A stretch of DNA of 64,000 nt from Paraburkholderia bryophila. Its GTDB lineage: Bacteria > Pseudomonadota > Gammaproteobacteria > Burkholderiales > Burkholderiaceae. Under the pieces are notes generated by a model. It made no database searches, was not told where the DNA came from, and saw only the letters and a program-made list of their open reading frames with translations. The stretch lies in NCBI RefSeq assembly GCF_003269035.1, contig NZ_QLTK01000022.1, forward strand, positions 1-64,000. The letters are read 5' to 3'. The stretch's first letter is position 1. Each line of letters begins with the position of its first letter. The position numbers and the translations under genes were made by a program. This document shows, in pieces, positions 37,274 through 45,629 of this stretch.

Positions 37274-38638
37274 TCAAGCGGTCTGCGGCTCGGCCGGCCG
37301 GCCGCGTTGCCGGGTCGCCGCGGCGAGCGCGATCACCAGCAGCGCGGAACACAGCACCGGCACGGCTGCCGCATGGAACAGCGACGCGTTCGACCAGTTC
37401 ATCGCGATCAGTTGGCCGCCGACCAGCGGGCCGAACACCGAGCCGATCCGGCCGATGCCGAGACTCCAGCCGATGCCTGTCGAGCGCAGCGTGGTCGGAT
37501 AGAAATGGCCGGCCAGCGCGTTGACCGCCGGTTGTCCGCCGACCACGCAGAAGCCGCCCGCGAACACCACGACCAGCAGCCACGGCAACGCATGGGCGAC
37601 CGTGCCGATGGTGCCGACCGCGAGCGCCGCGCAGGCAAAACACACGAACAGCACGCGCACGAAACCGAAGCGTTCGATAAACCAGCCGAGCAGCAACGTT
37701 CCCACCACGCCGCCGGTCTGCAGCACCGTACCGACGATCACTGCGGTGGAGGGCGAATAGCCGGCGTCGCGCATCACCGTGGGCAGCCAGTTCGACAGGA
37801 AGTACAGGTCGATCAGGTTCATGAAACTGATGGCCCACAGAATCAGCGTGACCGGCGTGCGGCCCGCGCGGAACAGTTCCGCGACCGGCGCGCCGCCGGT
37901 GCCCTTCTCACGCACGACGACGCGGGTGTTCGCGTCGATCCGCAGCGTCGGATCGAATTTCGCGAGCCAGCGCAGCGCGCGCTCGCTGCGTCCCTTGAGC
38001 ACGAGGAATTGCAGCGATTCCGGCAACGCCGCGAGCATCGCGAACGCGAGCAGCAGCGGCACCGCGCCGCCGACCCAGAACACCGCGCGCCAGCCGTAGG
38101 CCGGAATCAGCGCGGCACTGACGAAACCGCCGAGCGCCGCGCCCAGCGTGAAGCCGCACGACACCAGCATCATGCGCTTGACGCGGTGCGCGGGCGACGC
38201 AAACTCGCCGACCAGCGCCATCGCGTTCGGCATGATGCAGCCGAGCCCGAGTCCCGTGACGAAGCGCAGCGCGATCAACGCAGGAATCGTCGAAACGAAC
38301 GCCGTGGCCAGCATGGACAGCGCGAAGAAAAACGTCGCGCCGATCAGCACCGGCCGGCGTCCGATCCGGTCCGCCAGTACCGACAAACCCAGCGCGCCGA
38401 GCAGCATGCCGAACAGGCTCGCGCTGAACACGGGGCCGAGCGCCGCCTTCGACACATGCCATTCGCCGATCACGCTGGGCGCGACGTAGCCCATGGCCTG
38501 CGCGTCGAAGCCGTCGATCACGAGACACAGCCCGCACAACGCGAGCAGCATCCACTGGAAGGCCGGGTGATGCGTTTCGCCGAGCACGCGCTCGACTTCG
38601 ATCACGTTGGCGGCGGCTGGAGCCGGATTAGCGCTCAT
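37274..38638 (-). CDS. MFS aromatic acid:H+ symporter-like transporter
   Basis: 454 residues of the AAHS group: LVIDGFDAQAMGYVAPSVIGEW in TM1 holds the DGFDxxxxG motif, and LADRIGRRPVLI is the A-motif. It is the first gene of the homogentisate operon, 34 bp upstream of hmgA. It probably imports homogentisate or a related phenylacetate into the cell. Two or three operator-like boxes lie 100-150 bp upstream of its start. Confidence 0.88.
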   Translation of the reverse strand: MSANPAPAAANVIEVERVLGETHHPAFQWMLLALCGLCLVIDGFDAQAMGYVAPSVIGEWHVSKAALGPVFSASLFGMLLGALGLSVLADRIGRRPVLIGATFFFALSMLATAFVSTIPALIALRFVTGLGLGCIMPNAMALVGEFASPAHRVKRMMLVSCGFTLGAALGGFVSAALIPAYGWRAVFWVGGAVPLLLAFAMLAALPESLQFLVLKGRSERALRWLAKFDPTLRIDANTRVVVREKGTGGAPVAELFRAGRTPVTLILWAISFMNLIDLYFLSNWLPTVMRDAGYSPSTAVIVGTVLQTGGVVGTLLLGWFIERFGFVRVLFVCFACAALAVGTIGTVAHALPWLLVVVFAGGFCVVGGQPAVNALAGHFYPTTLRSTGIGWSLGIGRIGSVFGPLVGGQLIAMNWSNASLFHAAAVPVLCSALLVIALAAATRQRGRPAEPQTA

Positions 38639-38958
38639 TCGGGTGTCCCCTCATCCTGATGGATTGTCTGGTGGCCGCGTGGATGGCAACGACGGCCCCG
38701 TTCCGTGCAGAACGATCGCCGTCACCGTCAACACGGCGATTTACGTATAGTAAAACGAATTACGTATAGTGAAATTAACGTATACCCTGAAGCACCGCGC
38801 GAATACGGCCGGAAGCCCGCGCGCACAAGCGTTCGGCGGATAACGTTATGAGCATTTTGTTCATGTGAGCACGGGCTGTACTGCTACCATCATTGGATGC
38901 GGCGACGCGTCGCGTTGCCGGGCGCCGAGCGCGCCTCCTTTGCCATCCATCCGCCTAC
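38639..38958. other. Divergent regulatory region with repeated operator boxes
   Basis: 320 bases between the homogentisate-operon MFS gene (minus) and the EAL gene (plus). No gene is seen. It holds an A/T-rich block with repeated TTACGTATAGTRAAA boxes, described as a separate entry. Confidence 0.5.
38741..38786. promoter_or_regulatory. Repeated operator boxes, probable IclR-type sites
   Basis: Two boxes, TTACGTATAGTAAAA (38741-38755) and TTACGTATAGTGAAA (38760-38774), start 19 bp apart; a half box TTAACGTATACC follows (38775-38786). Read on the other strand they fit TTYYRCTATRCGWAA, which also fits the palindrome at 40661-40677 beside the IclR gene. Binding by that IclR protein is inferred. 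Confidence 0.65.
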
Positions 38959-39792
38959 ATGATTCCGCCGACCATCCCCAACCTCATCGCCCGCGCCGCC
39001 GACCACCCGTTTCTCGGCGAGTACCTGGCGATGGGACACGGCGAGCACAGCGACATTGCGCTGGCCCGCTTCGACGGTCACGAACTGGCGAGCAGTTACG
39101 AGCCGATCTTCGACATCAGCGTGCATTCGCTGGCGCAGTCGCTCACGTCGGGCGCCGAGGGCGTGGACCGGTTCGGCGACGAACTCGGTTTTCAGGCGGT
39201 CACGCAGCGCCTCGACGCGCCGCCGTTCGACGTGTTCGACCCGTTCGACCGGATTGCCGACGACCAGCAACTGGTCGCGCTCGACCGGATGTCGCGGGCG
39301 CTCCATGCGATCAATTTCTTTGGCGCGCAACGGCATGGATTGCTGTTTCTGCGCGTGCACGAGCGTCTGCTGAAGAGCGTGAAGTACGACCATGGCCGGC
39401 ATTTTTCGACGGTGCTGGTGTCGTTCGGATTGAACCCGTCGCGAGTGGTGATCGAGTTGCCGGCGGCGGCCGTCGCGCACAAGACGTTTCTCGGCTACCT
39501 GACCCAGAGCTATCAGCGCTACGGCTTCAAGGTGGCGGGCAATCTGTCGAACGCGGGGCAGATTCTCTCGGTGTCGGAAACCGCGCGGCTCGACTTCATC
39601 AAGATGGATGCGGGCGTCGCGTTGCGCGATGCGATGGTGAAACCGCTAGTGGGTTACGCGAGCCGTCTGCGGGTTCCACTAATCTTCAACCGCGTGATGG
39701 ATGAAGCGCAGTTCGTGGCGCTGCAGCAATACGACGTGCGCTTCGTGCAAGGGCCGTTGTTCAATGCGCATTATCACGACCGGGCGGTTTGA
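38959..39792 (+). CDS. Degenerate EAL-domain protein
   Basis: 277 residues, a single EAL-type domain with little else. Recognisable are ELASSYEPIFDISVHSLAQSL (the EPIFDL start), GDELGFQAVTQRL and RVPLIFNRVMDEAQFVALQQYDVRFVQGPLF (end, with a QGPLF version of QGYLF). The catalytic E-A-L triplet is missing and GFKVAGNLSNAGQ replaces the DDFGTG metal motif. It therefore probably cannot hydrolyse c-di-GMP and may bind c-di-GMP or a partner protein. ATG 38959 gives the natural domain border; an upstream extension is open. Confidence 0.75.
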   Translation: MIPPTIPNLIARAADHPFLGEYLAMGHGEHSDIALARFDGHELASSYEPIFDISVHSLAQSLTSGAEGVDRFGDELGFQAVTQRLDAPPFDVFDPFDRIADDQQLVALDRMSRALHAINFFGAQRHGLLFLRVHERLLKSVKYDHGRHFSTVLVSFGLNPSRVVIELPAAAVAHKTFLGYLTQSYQRYGFKVAGNLSNAGQILSVSETARLDFIKMDAGVALRDAMVKPLVGYASRLRVPLIFNRVMDEAQFVALQQYDVRFVQGPLFNAHYHDRAV

Positions 39793-39810
39793 ACGGGGCG
39801 GCTGGCGTTT

Positions 39811-39850
39811 GAACCCGTTTTAGCCCGTTTTAACCCGTTTTAACTCGTGT
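39811..39850 (+). repeat. Decamer tandem repeat at the 3' end of the IclR gene
   Basis: Four imperfect 10-bp units (GAACCCGTTT, TAGCCCGTTT, TAACCCGTTT, TAACTCGTGT). The last unit contains the minus-strand stop codon of the IclR gene, so changes in copy number would alter its 3' end or the space after it. Confidence 0.75.
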
Positions 39851-40625
39851 CGCCCAGACGCCGCGCGAGCGCTTTCAGGCGCGGCCCGACGGTCTCGCGA
39901 AACACCTCCTCTCCCATCGACGACGCCGGCCCGCTGCAACTGAGCACGAGCCAGCGCCCTTCGCGCGGCTCGCGAAACGGCACCGCAACCGCATTCACGT
40001 CGTCGTGCCACGCGCGGAACGAGTAGCAGCAACGTTCCTCGGCGAACGCGGCGATTTCGGTTTCGGCGTCGGCGATTAAAGCCGGCGCGTCTTTGCCCGC
40101 CGCCTTCCTGAGTTCCGCCAGCAGCGCCGCGCGCACATCGGGCGCTTGCACGGCCAGATACGCGCGGCCCATCGAACTCGTCAGCATCGACAGTTTCGAG
40201 CCGGAGGCCAGTCCGAGCGTCAACGCGGTTTCGCTGCGGATCGTCTCCAGATAAATCATGTCGAGCCCGTCACGGCAACCGAGCGACACCGCCGCGCCGA
40301 CTTCGCGAGCGAAGGTGCGCATATGCGGACGCGCGAGCTCCAGCGTGTCGGTGCCCGACAGCAGCGCGAAACCCAGCGACAACACACCCGCGTCGAGCGC
40401 GTATTTACCCAGCGTTTCGTCGAGCCGCAGATAGCCCAGCACCGTCAGCGTATAGGCGAGACGGTTGACCGTGGCCTTTGGCAAACCCGTGCGTTCAACG
40501 AAATCGCGATTGCCCAGCATGGTTTCGCCCGGTTTGAACGCGCGCAGCAAATCCAGCCCGCGGGCAAGGGCGACGACGAATTTACGCTCGTCGAGCGGAT
40601 CGGACAGAGTAGATGTGGGCGGCAT
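39840..40625 (-). CDS. IclR-family transcriptional regulator
   Basis: 261 residues from ATG 40625 (a GTG at 40637 would add four). An N-terminal winged helix-turn-helix (ALARGLDLLRAF..FVERTGLPKATVNRLAYTLTVLGYL) is followed by an effector domain (GAAVSLGCRDGLDMIYLETIRSE; SMGRAYLA; WHDDVNAVAVPF). The family often represses aromatic catabolism; in Pseudomonas the homogentisate repressor HmgR is of this family. A palindrome lies in its own promoter region and similar boxes lie upstream of the homogentisate operon, so an HmgR-like role is likely, or control of gcdH. Confidence 0.87.
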   Translation of the reverse strand: MPPTSTLSDPLDERKFVVALARGLDLLRAFKPGETMLGNRDFVERTGLPKATVNRLAYTLTVLGYLRLDETLGKYALDAGVLSLGFALLSGTDTLELARPHMRTFAREVGAAVSLGCRDGLDMIYLETIRSETALTLGLASGSKLSMLTSSMGRAYLAVQAPDVRAALLAELRKAAGKDAPALIADAETEIAAFAEERCCYSFRAWHDDVNAVAVPFREPREGRWLVLSCSGPASSMGEEVFRETVGPRLKALARRLGDTS

Positions 40626-40660
40626 GGGGTGATACACTCGGTCGTGGTTTGCAAAACATT

Positions 40661-40677
40661 GTTTCGCATAGCGGAAC
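40661..40677. promoter_or_regulatory. IclR-type palindromic operator
   Basis: GTTTCGCATAGCGGAAC, a near-perfect inverted repeat (GTTTCGC/GCGGAAC around ATA) between the divergent iclR and gcdH genes. The form is typical of IclR-family operators. It probably controls both genes. Confidence 0.7.
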
Positions 40678-40741
40678 TCCAGTCAAGCCCGAAGATGTCG
40701 CTCAAACACGTTTCAGTCCAGAAGGAATCAGGAGATCAATC

Positions 40742-41932
40742 ATGGCCGAGGCCGCGCAGTTTCACTGGGAAGACCCGTTGCTGCTGGATCAGCAGCTCAC
40801 CGAAGACGAACGCATGGTGCGCGACGCCGCCGCGGCTTACGCGCAGGACAAGCTGCAACCGCGCGTGCTCGAAGCCTTCCGCCATGAGAAGACCGACATC
40901 GGGATCTTTCGCGAAATGGGCGAGCTCGGCCTGCTCGGCCCGACGATTCCCGAGCAATACGGCGGTCCCGGCCTGAACTACGTGGCGTACGGGTTGATCG
41001 CGCGCGAGGTCGAGCGCGTCGATTCCGGCTATCGGTCGATGATGTCGGTGCAGTCGTCGCTCGTCATGGTGCCGATTTATGAATTCGGCTCCGAAGCGCA
41101 AAAGCAGAAGTACCTGCCGAAGCTCGTCACCGGCGAATGGATTGGCTGCTTTGGCTTGACCGAGCCGAACCACGGCTCCGACCCGGGCAGCATGATCACG
41201 CGCGCAAAGAAGGTGGACGGCGGCTATTCGCTGTCGGGCGCGAAAATGTGGATCACCAATTCACCCATCGCCGACGTGTTCGTCGTGTGGGCGAAGCTCG
41301 AGGAAAACGGCAAGGATTCGATTCGCGGCTTCATTCTCGAGAAGGGCTGGAAGGGGCTGTCGACACCGACCATTCACAGCAAGGTCGGCTTGCGCGCGTC
41401 GATCACCGGCGAAATCGTGATGGACGAAGTGTTCGTGCCGGAAGAGAACCGCTTCCCGGAAGTCAGCGGTTTGCGCGGTCCGTTCACCTGCCTGAACTCC
41501 GCGCGCTACGGCATTGCGTGGGGCGCGCTCGGCGCGGCGGAAGCCTGCTGGCACACCGCGCGTCAGTATGTGCTGGACCGCAAACAGTTCGGCCGGCCGC
41601 TCGCCGCGAATCAGCTGATCCAGAAGAAGCTCGCCGACATGCAGACCGAAATCACGCTTGGCTTGCAAGGCGTGCTGCGCCTGGGCCGCATGAAGGATGA
41701 AGGCACTGCGGCGGTCGAGATCACGTCGATCATGAAGCGCAATTCGTGCGGCAAGGCACTGGACATCGCGCGGCTTGCGCGCGACATGCTCGGCGGCAAC
41801 GGCATTTCGGACGAGTTCGGGATCGCGCGGCATCTGGTGAATCTGGAAGTGGTGAATACCTATGAAGGCACGCACGATATCCACGCGCTGATTCTGGGCC
41901 GTGCGCAAACGGGGATTCAGGCGTTTTTCTGA
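40742..41932 (+). CDS. gcdH: Glutaryl-CoA dehydrogenase-like acyl-CoA dehydrogenase
   Basis: 396 residues. It oxidises and decarboxylates glutaryl-CoA to crotonyl-CoA using FAD. CFGLTEPNHGSDPGSM and KMWITNSPIADVFVVWAK are FAD/substrate signatures, and YEGTHDIHALILGRAQTG holds the catalytic Glu. GPFTCLNSARYGIAWGALGAAE is typical of the glutaryl-CoA branch. ATG 40742 has a GGAG ribosome site; the open frame upstream overlaps the operator and is not used. Divergent from the IclR gene. It would act in lysine or aromatic catabolism. Confidence 0.92.
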   Translation: MAEAAQFHWEDPLLLDQQLTEDERMVRDAAAAYAQDKLQPRVLEAFRHEKTDIGIFREMGELGLLGPTIPEQYGGPGLNYVAYGLIAREVERVDSGYRSMMSVQSSLVMVPIYEFGSEAQKQKYLPKLVTGEWIGCFGLTEPNHGSDPGSMITRAKKVDGGYSLSGAKMWITNSPIADVFVVWAKLEENGKDSIRGFILEKGWKGLSTPTIHSKVGLRASITGEIVMDEVFVPEENRFPEVSGLRGPFTCLNSARYGIAWGALGAAEACWHTARQYVLDRKQFGRPLAANQLIQKKLADMQTEITLGLQGVLRLGRMKDEGTAAVEITSIMKRNSCGKALDIARLARDMLGGNGISDEFGIARHLVNLEVVNTYEGTHDIHALILGRAQTGIQAFF

Positions 41933-41963
41933 TGGGTGGGTGAGGCGCCGATTGCATGAATAC

Positions 41964-41997
41964 AAAAGGCCGGTTCTCTTGCGAGAACCGGCCTTTT
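41964..41997. terminator. Bidirectional terminator between gcdH and the peroxiredoxin gene
   Basis: Perfect 15-bp stem AAAAGGCCGGTTCTC (41964-41978) with GAGAACCGGCCTTTT (41983-41997), loop TTGC, placed between two convergent genes. Confidence 0.92.
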
Positions 41998-42029
41998 ACT
42001 TTGTAGCGTTTGCCGTGTCGCTCAGCCGC

Positions 42030-42668
42030 TCACTTGTTCGGCTGCGGCGTCATACGCAAATACGGACGCAGCGCTTTGTAGCCCTTCGGGAATTTCTGCT
42101 TGATGACTTCTTCGTCTTTCAGCGACGGGACGATCACCACGTCGTCGCCTTGCTTCCAGTTGCCGGGCGTCGCCACCGAATGGTTGTCGGTGAGTTGCAG
42201 CGAGTCGATCACCCGCAGCACTTCGTCGAAGTTCCGGCCGGTACTGGCCGGATAGGTGATGATGAGTCGCACCTTCTTCTTCGGATCGATCACGAACAGC
42301 GAACGAACTGTCAGCGTCTCGTTGGCGTTCGGGTGAATCATGTCATACAGTTCGGCGACCTTGCGATCGCCGTCCGCGAGAATCGGAAAGCCGACGTTGG
42401 CCGCCTGCGTTTCGTTGATGTCCTTGATCCATTCCTTGTGCGACTCTGCCGAGTCGACCGACAGCGCGATCGTCTTCACATTGCGCTTTTCGAACTCGCC
42501 GGCAAGCTTTGCCGTGAGACCGAGTTCGGTCGTGCAGACCGGCGTGAAGTCCGCCGGATGCGAGAACAGCACGCCCCAGCTATCACCCAGCCAATCATGA
42601 AACTTGATACGACCCACACTCGATTCCTGCTCGAAATCCGGTGCGATATCGCCAAGACGTAGACTCAT
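42030..42668 (-). CDS. 1-Cys peroxiredoxin (Prx6 type)
   Basis: 212 residues. The peroxidatic Cys is C45 in HPADFTPVCTTELG; no resolving Cys is visible in the second half, so it is a 1-Cys enzyme. The long C-terminal domain (DNHSVATPGNWKQGDDVVIVPS) is characteristic of the Prx6 group. It reduces hydrogen peroxide and organic peroxides in the cytosol. Single gene, convergent with gcdH. Confidence 0.93.
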   Translation of the reverse strand: MSLRLGDIAPDFEQESSVGRIKFHDWLGDSWGVLFSHPADFTPVCTTELGLTAKLAGEFEKRNVKTIALSVDSAESHKEWIKDINETQAANVGFPILADGDRKVAELYDMIHPNANETLTVRSLFVIDPKKKVRLIITYPASTGRNFDEVLRVIDSLQLTDNHSVATPGNWKQGDDVVIVPSLKDEEVIKQKFPKGYKALRPYLRMTPQPNK

Positions 42669-43007
42669 GATGTATCTCCTATAGATGGTCGGACATTCCG
42701 CGCGAGCTTGGGCCCGCGGCCCCGCAAAGATAAAGCATACCGGAGCGCCGCTGCACCGCTAACGAACATCGCGTCACTACTTTATGCGATTTTGTAATTT
42801 TCACCGCTTTAATGGAAACTTTGCGGGACAGATCAACTCCATCTTAGGCAAACTTTCCTGCATGATGCTGTGGGTGGTAGCGTTCTTAAAGCTTTCCTCA
42901 ACCGGGAACGGTTCGTGCGTTTGGTTCGAACAATCGGGCACTGCGCTCGCCAGCGGCCGTTTCTTTGGTTACGATTCACGCGTGGCGTAAGTCGAAGGGA
43001 GCTGTCA
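42669..43007. other. Divergent promoter region, no gene seen
   Basis: 339 bases, A/T-rich around 42775-42860, between the peroxiredoxin gene and the ElaB/YqjD-like gene. Open frames are extensions of the latter without a ribosome site. No OxyR-like site could be assigned with confidence. Confidence 0.4.
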
Positions 43008-43310
43008 ATGTCGGAAGTCAACAAGGAGAGATTGATGTCGGATATCAAAACCGTCCTCGCGGACGCGGAAGATCTGCTGAAACAGGCCGCGAGCGCCACA
43101 GGCGAGCGCGCTTCGGAACTGCGTGAAACGGCGCTGACGCGCCTGAAGCAGGCTAAGGAAAAAGCGGCTGACGTGCAGGTCGTAGTGGTCGAAAAAGGCA
43201 AGAAAGCTGCCCGCGCCACCGACGACTACGTGCATGAGCATCCGTGGGCATCCATTGGTATCGCCGCGGGCGCCGGCGTGCTGCTGGGTTTGCTGATCAA
43301 CCGCAAGTAA
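43008..43310 (+). CDS. ElaB/YqjD/DUF883 family membrane-anchored protein
   Basis: 100 residues: an amphipathic charged helix (about 5-70), then YVHEHPWASIGIAAGAGVLLGLLINRK, the DUF883 signature in which one C-terminal membrane helix anchors the protein. E. coli members bind ribosomes at the inner membrane in stationary phase. ATG 43008 is preceded by a GGGAG site. First of three co-directional small genes (YqjD-, YqjE- and DUF-type). Confidence 0.88.
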   Translation: MSEVNKERLMSDIKTVLADAEDLLKQAASATGERASELRETALTRLKQAKEKAADVQVVVVEKGKKAARATDDYVHEHPWASIGIAAGAGVLLGLLINRK

Positions 43311-43472
43311 GCAGCACCCCCTGATGCGCCGGGCCGCCAGCGTCCCGGCCTCCGTCTCGGCCCATCAGCGAATCGAGTTGACCGGCGGCTGTCTGGCCGG
43401 TCCGCTTTCCCTGGCGCGCGCACGCGCCGGTCAGGCCCGCCGGTCAGGCCTTTAAGCGCAACGCCCACAGTT

Positions 43473-43859
43473 ATGACGATCGACACACAATCGCAGCGCG
43501 GAGAACACAGCCCGTTGCGCCGCATTATCGGTTCCGTGTTTGCCATTCTGCAGACACGGCTGGAACTGGTCGGCATTGAACTCGCCGAAGAAAAAGACCG
43601 TCTGCTCGCCGTGCTGTTTCTCGGCCTTGCCGCCATGATGCTCGCCACCATGGCGCTGATCGCGTTGACGGCGCTAGTTGCGATCGCCTTCTGGGACACT
43701 TACAGGTGGCAAGCCCTTGCCGGCATCACTGCGATCTATGCGATTGCAGGACTGGCTTGTGCGCTGAAAGCGCGCAGTGGCCTGCGCAATGCGCCGATGG
43801 TGTTCGAAGCAACGATCGCCGAATTCGAAAAGGACCGTGACGTGTTTCGCAAACCATGA
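43473..43859 (+). CDS. YqjE-like/phage holin III superfamily membrane protein
   Basis: 128 residues. A short N-terminal helix (LRRIIGSVFAILQTRLELVGIELAEEKDRL) is followed by two membrane segments (about 45-72 and 78-100) and a charged tail. This is the YqjE/holin-X layout commonly found after YqjD. It probably supports envelope physiology; a lysis role is unlikely because no phage genes are near. Confidence 0.8.
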   Translation: MTIDTQSQRGEHSPLRRIIGSVFAILQTRLELVGIELAEEKDRLLAVLFLGLAAMMLATMALIALTALVAIAFWDTYRWQALAGITAIYAIAGLACALKARSGLRNAPMVFEATIAEFEKDRDVFRKP

Positions 43860-43978
43860 CGCAGGGTGCGCTGCGCTCAATGGGCACAGCGCATCGCCCT
43901 GTTGTTAAGCTTGTTTAGCTTGTCTAGCGATTGTCTGTCATTGTCCGATTGCCCCACCTCCACTGCCGCCGACACGCC

Positions 43979-44458
43979 ATGAGCCAGATCCATTCCGATA
44001 CCGCCTTCCGCAACAAACGCCATCAGGCAAAAGATCTGAGCGCGCCGCACCTGCGAGCATTGCGCAAGGAACTGCTGATGGTGCGCGCGGACGTCGAACG
44101 CATGGAGCTCGCTCAGGCAACCATCGAATTGCGTCAGGCAGTCACGCACTTCAGTTGGCTCAAGTTCCTCGTGCCTGGGTTCAGCAACATGCGTCCGGGG
44201 CGCGGCTCGAAGTCGAGCTTCCTGAACACGGCGAATCTCGGCACATTGCTGAAAGAGTATCCGCTGATCAGTTCCATCGCTTCGATGGTGCTCGCCAAGC
44301 CCTTGCGCGCGACGCTTGCCGCCGGTGCCAAGCCCGCACTCAAGTGGGGCAGCCTTGCGCTTGCCGGGTGGGAAGCGTATCGCATCTGGCAGCAGATGAA
44401 ACGCGATTCGGCAGCGCCTTCGCGCGAGAAGGTTGATGCGACGGATGGGGGGGGTTGA
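43979..44458 (+). CDS. Hypothetical protein of the YqjD-YqjE cluster (DUF3318-like)
   Basis: 159 residues. A basic helical region with ALRKELLMVRADVERMELAQATIELRQAV is followed by a mildly hydrophobic C-terminal half (about 90-140). I associate this third position with a DUF3318-type protein, from memory. The 3' end runs through eight G residues (44447-44454) just before the stop TGA, so slippage there would change the last residues. ATG 43979 was chosen as the natural domain start. Confidence 0.65.
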   Translation: MSQIHSDTAFRNKRHQAKDLSAPHLRALRKELLMVRADVERMELAQATIELRQAVTHFSWLKFLVPGFSNMRPGRGSKSSFLNTANLGTLLKEYPLISSIASMVLAKPLRATLAAGAKPALKWGSLALAGWEAYRIWQQMKRDSAAPSREKVDATDGGG

Positions 44459-44473
44459 GGGCTGGGGGGGGGG
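44447..44473 (+). repeat. Two poly-G tracts (8 G and 10 G)
   Basis: G8 at 44447-44454 inside the end of the preceding gene and G10 at 44464-44473 just after its stop. The following bases to about 44640 are strongly pyrimidine-rich on the plus strand, with CTCTGTTTC-like repeats and no gene. Confidence 0.85.
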
Positions 44474-44642
44474 CGGCGGTGTGGGCGGTCTGCGTCCCTG
44501 CGTGCTGTTTTCCCTGTGCTCTGTTTCTCCTGCACTCTGTTTCCGTCTGCCATTCGCTCTGCCCTTCGCTTCTTGGGTCCCATCCTCTGCTTCGCAGGCT
44601 TCCCACCCTCTGCGTCCCCCCACTCGTTCCGCCTGCAATCGC

Positions 44643-45074
44643 CTAACCGGTCTTCCAGCATTCGCTGCTTGATGGCGCTGAACCGCTGCTCCCGCTTCTA
44701 TTGCCGCGCTGCCCCGTCGCATCCAGCGTAAAAATGCCGCAGGCGTCGTCGCGCATGGGTCCGGACTCCGTCGGCGTGGCCTCTATCGAATAGCCGCCAT
44801 TGGCGTCGTCCGCAGGCAGAACACGCAGGCTGTAGATCTGCACACCGAATTGCGGCGCCCGATCCAGACCCGGAGGCAGGGCCGTTGGGTTGTCGCTTGT
44901 CGCACCCTCGACGAATTGCGCCGCCCGATATAGCGCCGATGCCGCGTCGATCCGATGTGCGCGCTCGACGTGACTCCGATATGACGGGACGGCGAAGACG
45001 GCAAGCGTGGCAGCTATCGCGAGCGTGATCATCAATTCGAGCAGCGTGAATGCGCATGTATGTCGGCCTCTCAT
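44643..45074 (-). CDS. PilE-type IV pilin-like protein
   Basis: 143 residues. A short leader ends before FTLLELMITLAIAATLAVFAVPSY, the type IV pilin N-terminus (prepilin peptidase cut before F, Glu5 present). The globular part follows, with two Cys (DDACGIF, SSECWK) that could form the pilin disulfide loop. Last gene of a five-gene minor-pilin series. It probably helps to start or cap the pilus rather than being the main subunit. Confidence 0.82.
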   Translation of the reverse strand: MRGRHTCAFTLLELMITLAIAATLAVFAVPSYRSHVERAHRIDAASALYRAAQFVEGATSDNPTALPPGLDRAPQFGVQIYSLRVLPADDANGGYSIEATPTESGPMRDDACGIFTLDATGQRGNRSGSSGSAPSSSECWKTG

Positions 45075-45083
45075 GAGCTCCCT

Positions 45084-45629
45084 TCAAAATGGCTTTGCGG
45101 CGACGCGGCGCCAATGGCGCTCGACTTTTCCGCTCTCGATTACAAGTTCCATCTGCAACCACACCTGCGACTCTCTAGTCCGGCCGAAGCCGCGCGAAGT
45201 CAGCAGGAATGCTCGCGCGTCGGCGCGTGTGGCCAAACGCCACGCTTCGATCAAACATTGCGGCGGTCGCAGCGATCCCGGCCATTGCGAAACGGGTGCG
45301 ACGGCGCCAGCTTCGAATGCGGATTCGATCTTCCATTGCGCCGGCTCGCCGGAAGCGGCCGATGGCATGGAGGCAGCACCATCATCTGTTGCCGTCGCCG
45401 TGACGACGGAGCGGGCGCACAGCGTCAGCACGGAATCGGCTGCATGAAAGGCCTGCAGATAATCGCGGGCGTTGGCGGCGGCACGCGCCGACGCAAGCGA
45501 ATTTTCGAACCACGCCGCGGACGTGCCCAACATCATGGCGGCAATCAGCAGCACGATGGGGAGCACGGTGCCGCGATGACGAGAGCGCGACACGCAACCG
45601 AGGGGCCGCCTCTTTCGATGCGCCATCAC
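45084..45629 (-). CDS. PilX-like minor pilin assembly protein
   Basis: 181 residues. A basic N-terminus (MMAHRKRRPLGCVSRSRHRG) leads to TVLPIVLLIAAMMLGTSAAWFENSLASARAAANARDYLQAFHAADSVL, the N-terminal helix form of PilX, which lacks the strict FTLxE motif. Start is GTG 45629 (overlapping the upstream stop, GTGA) or ATG 45626. Lies between the PilW-like and PilE-like genes. Confidence 0.75.
   Translation of the reverse strand: MMAHRKRRPLGCVSRSRHRGTVLPIVLLIAAMMLGTSAAWFENSLASARAAANARDYLQAFHAADSVLTLCARSVVTATATDDGAASMPSAASGEPAQWKIESAFEAGAVAPVSQWPGSLRPPQCLIEAWRLATRADARAFLLTSRGFGRTRESQVWLQMELVIESGKVERHWRRVAAKPF

Noticed and set aside
43473..43859. Phage lysis holin
   Set aside because: It matches the YqjE/holin-X superfamily but sits in a YqjD-YqjE envelope cluster with no phage genes nearby.
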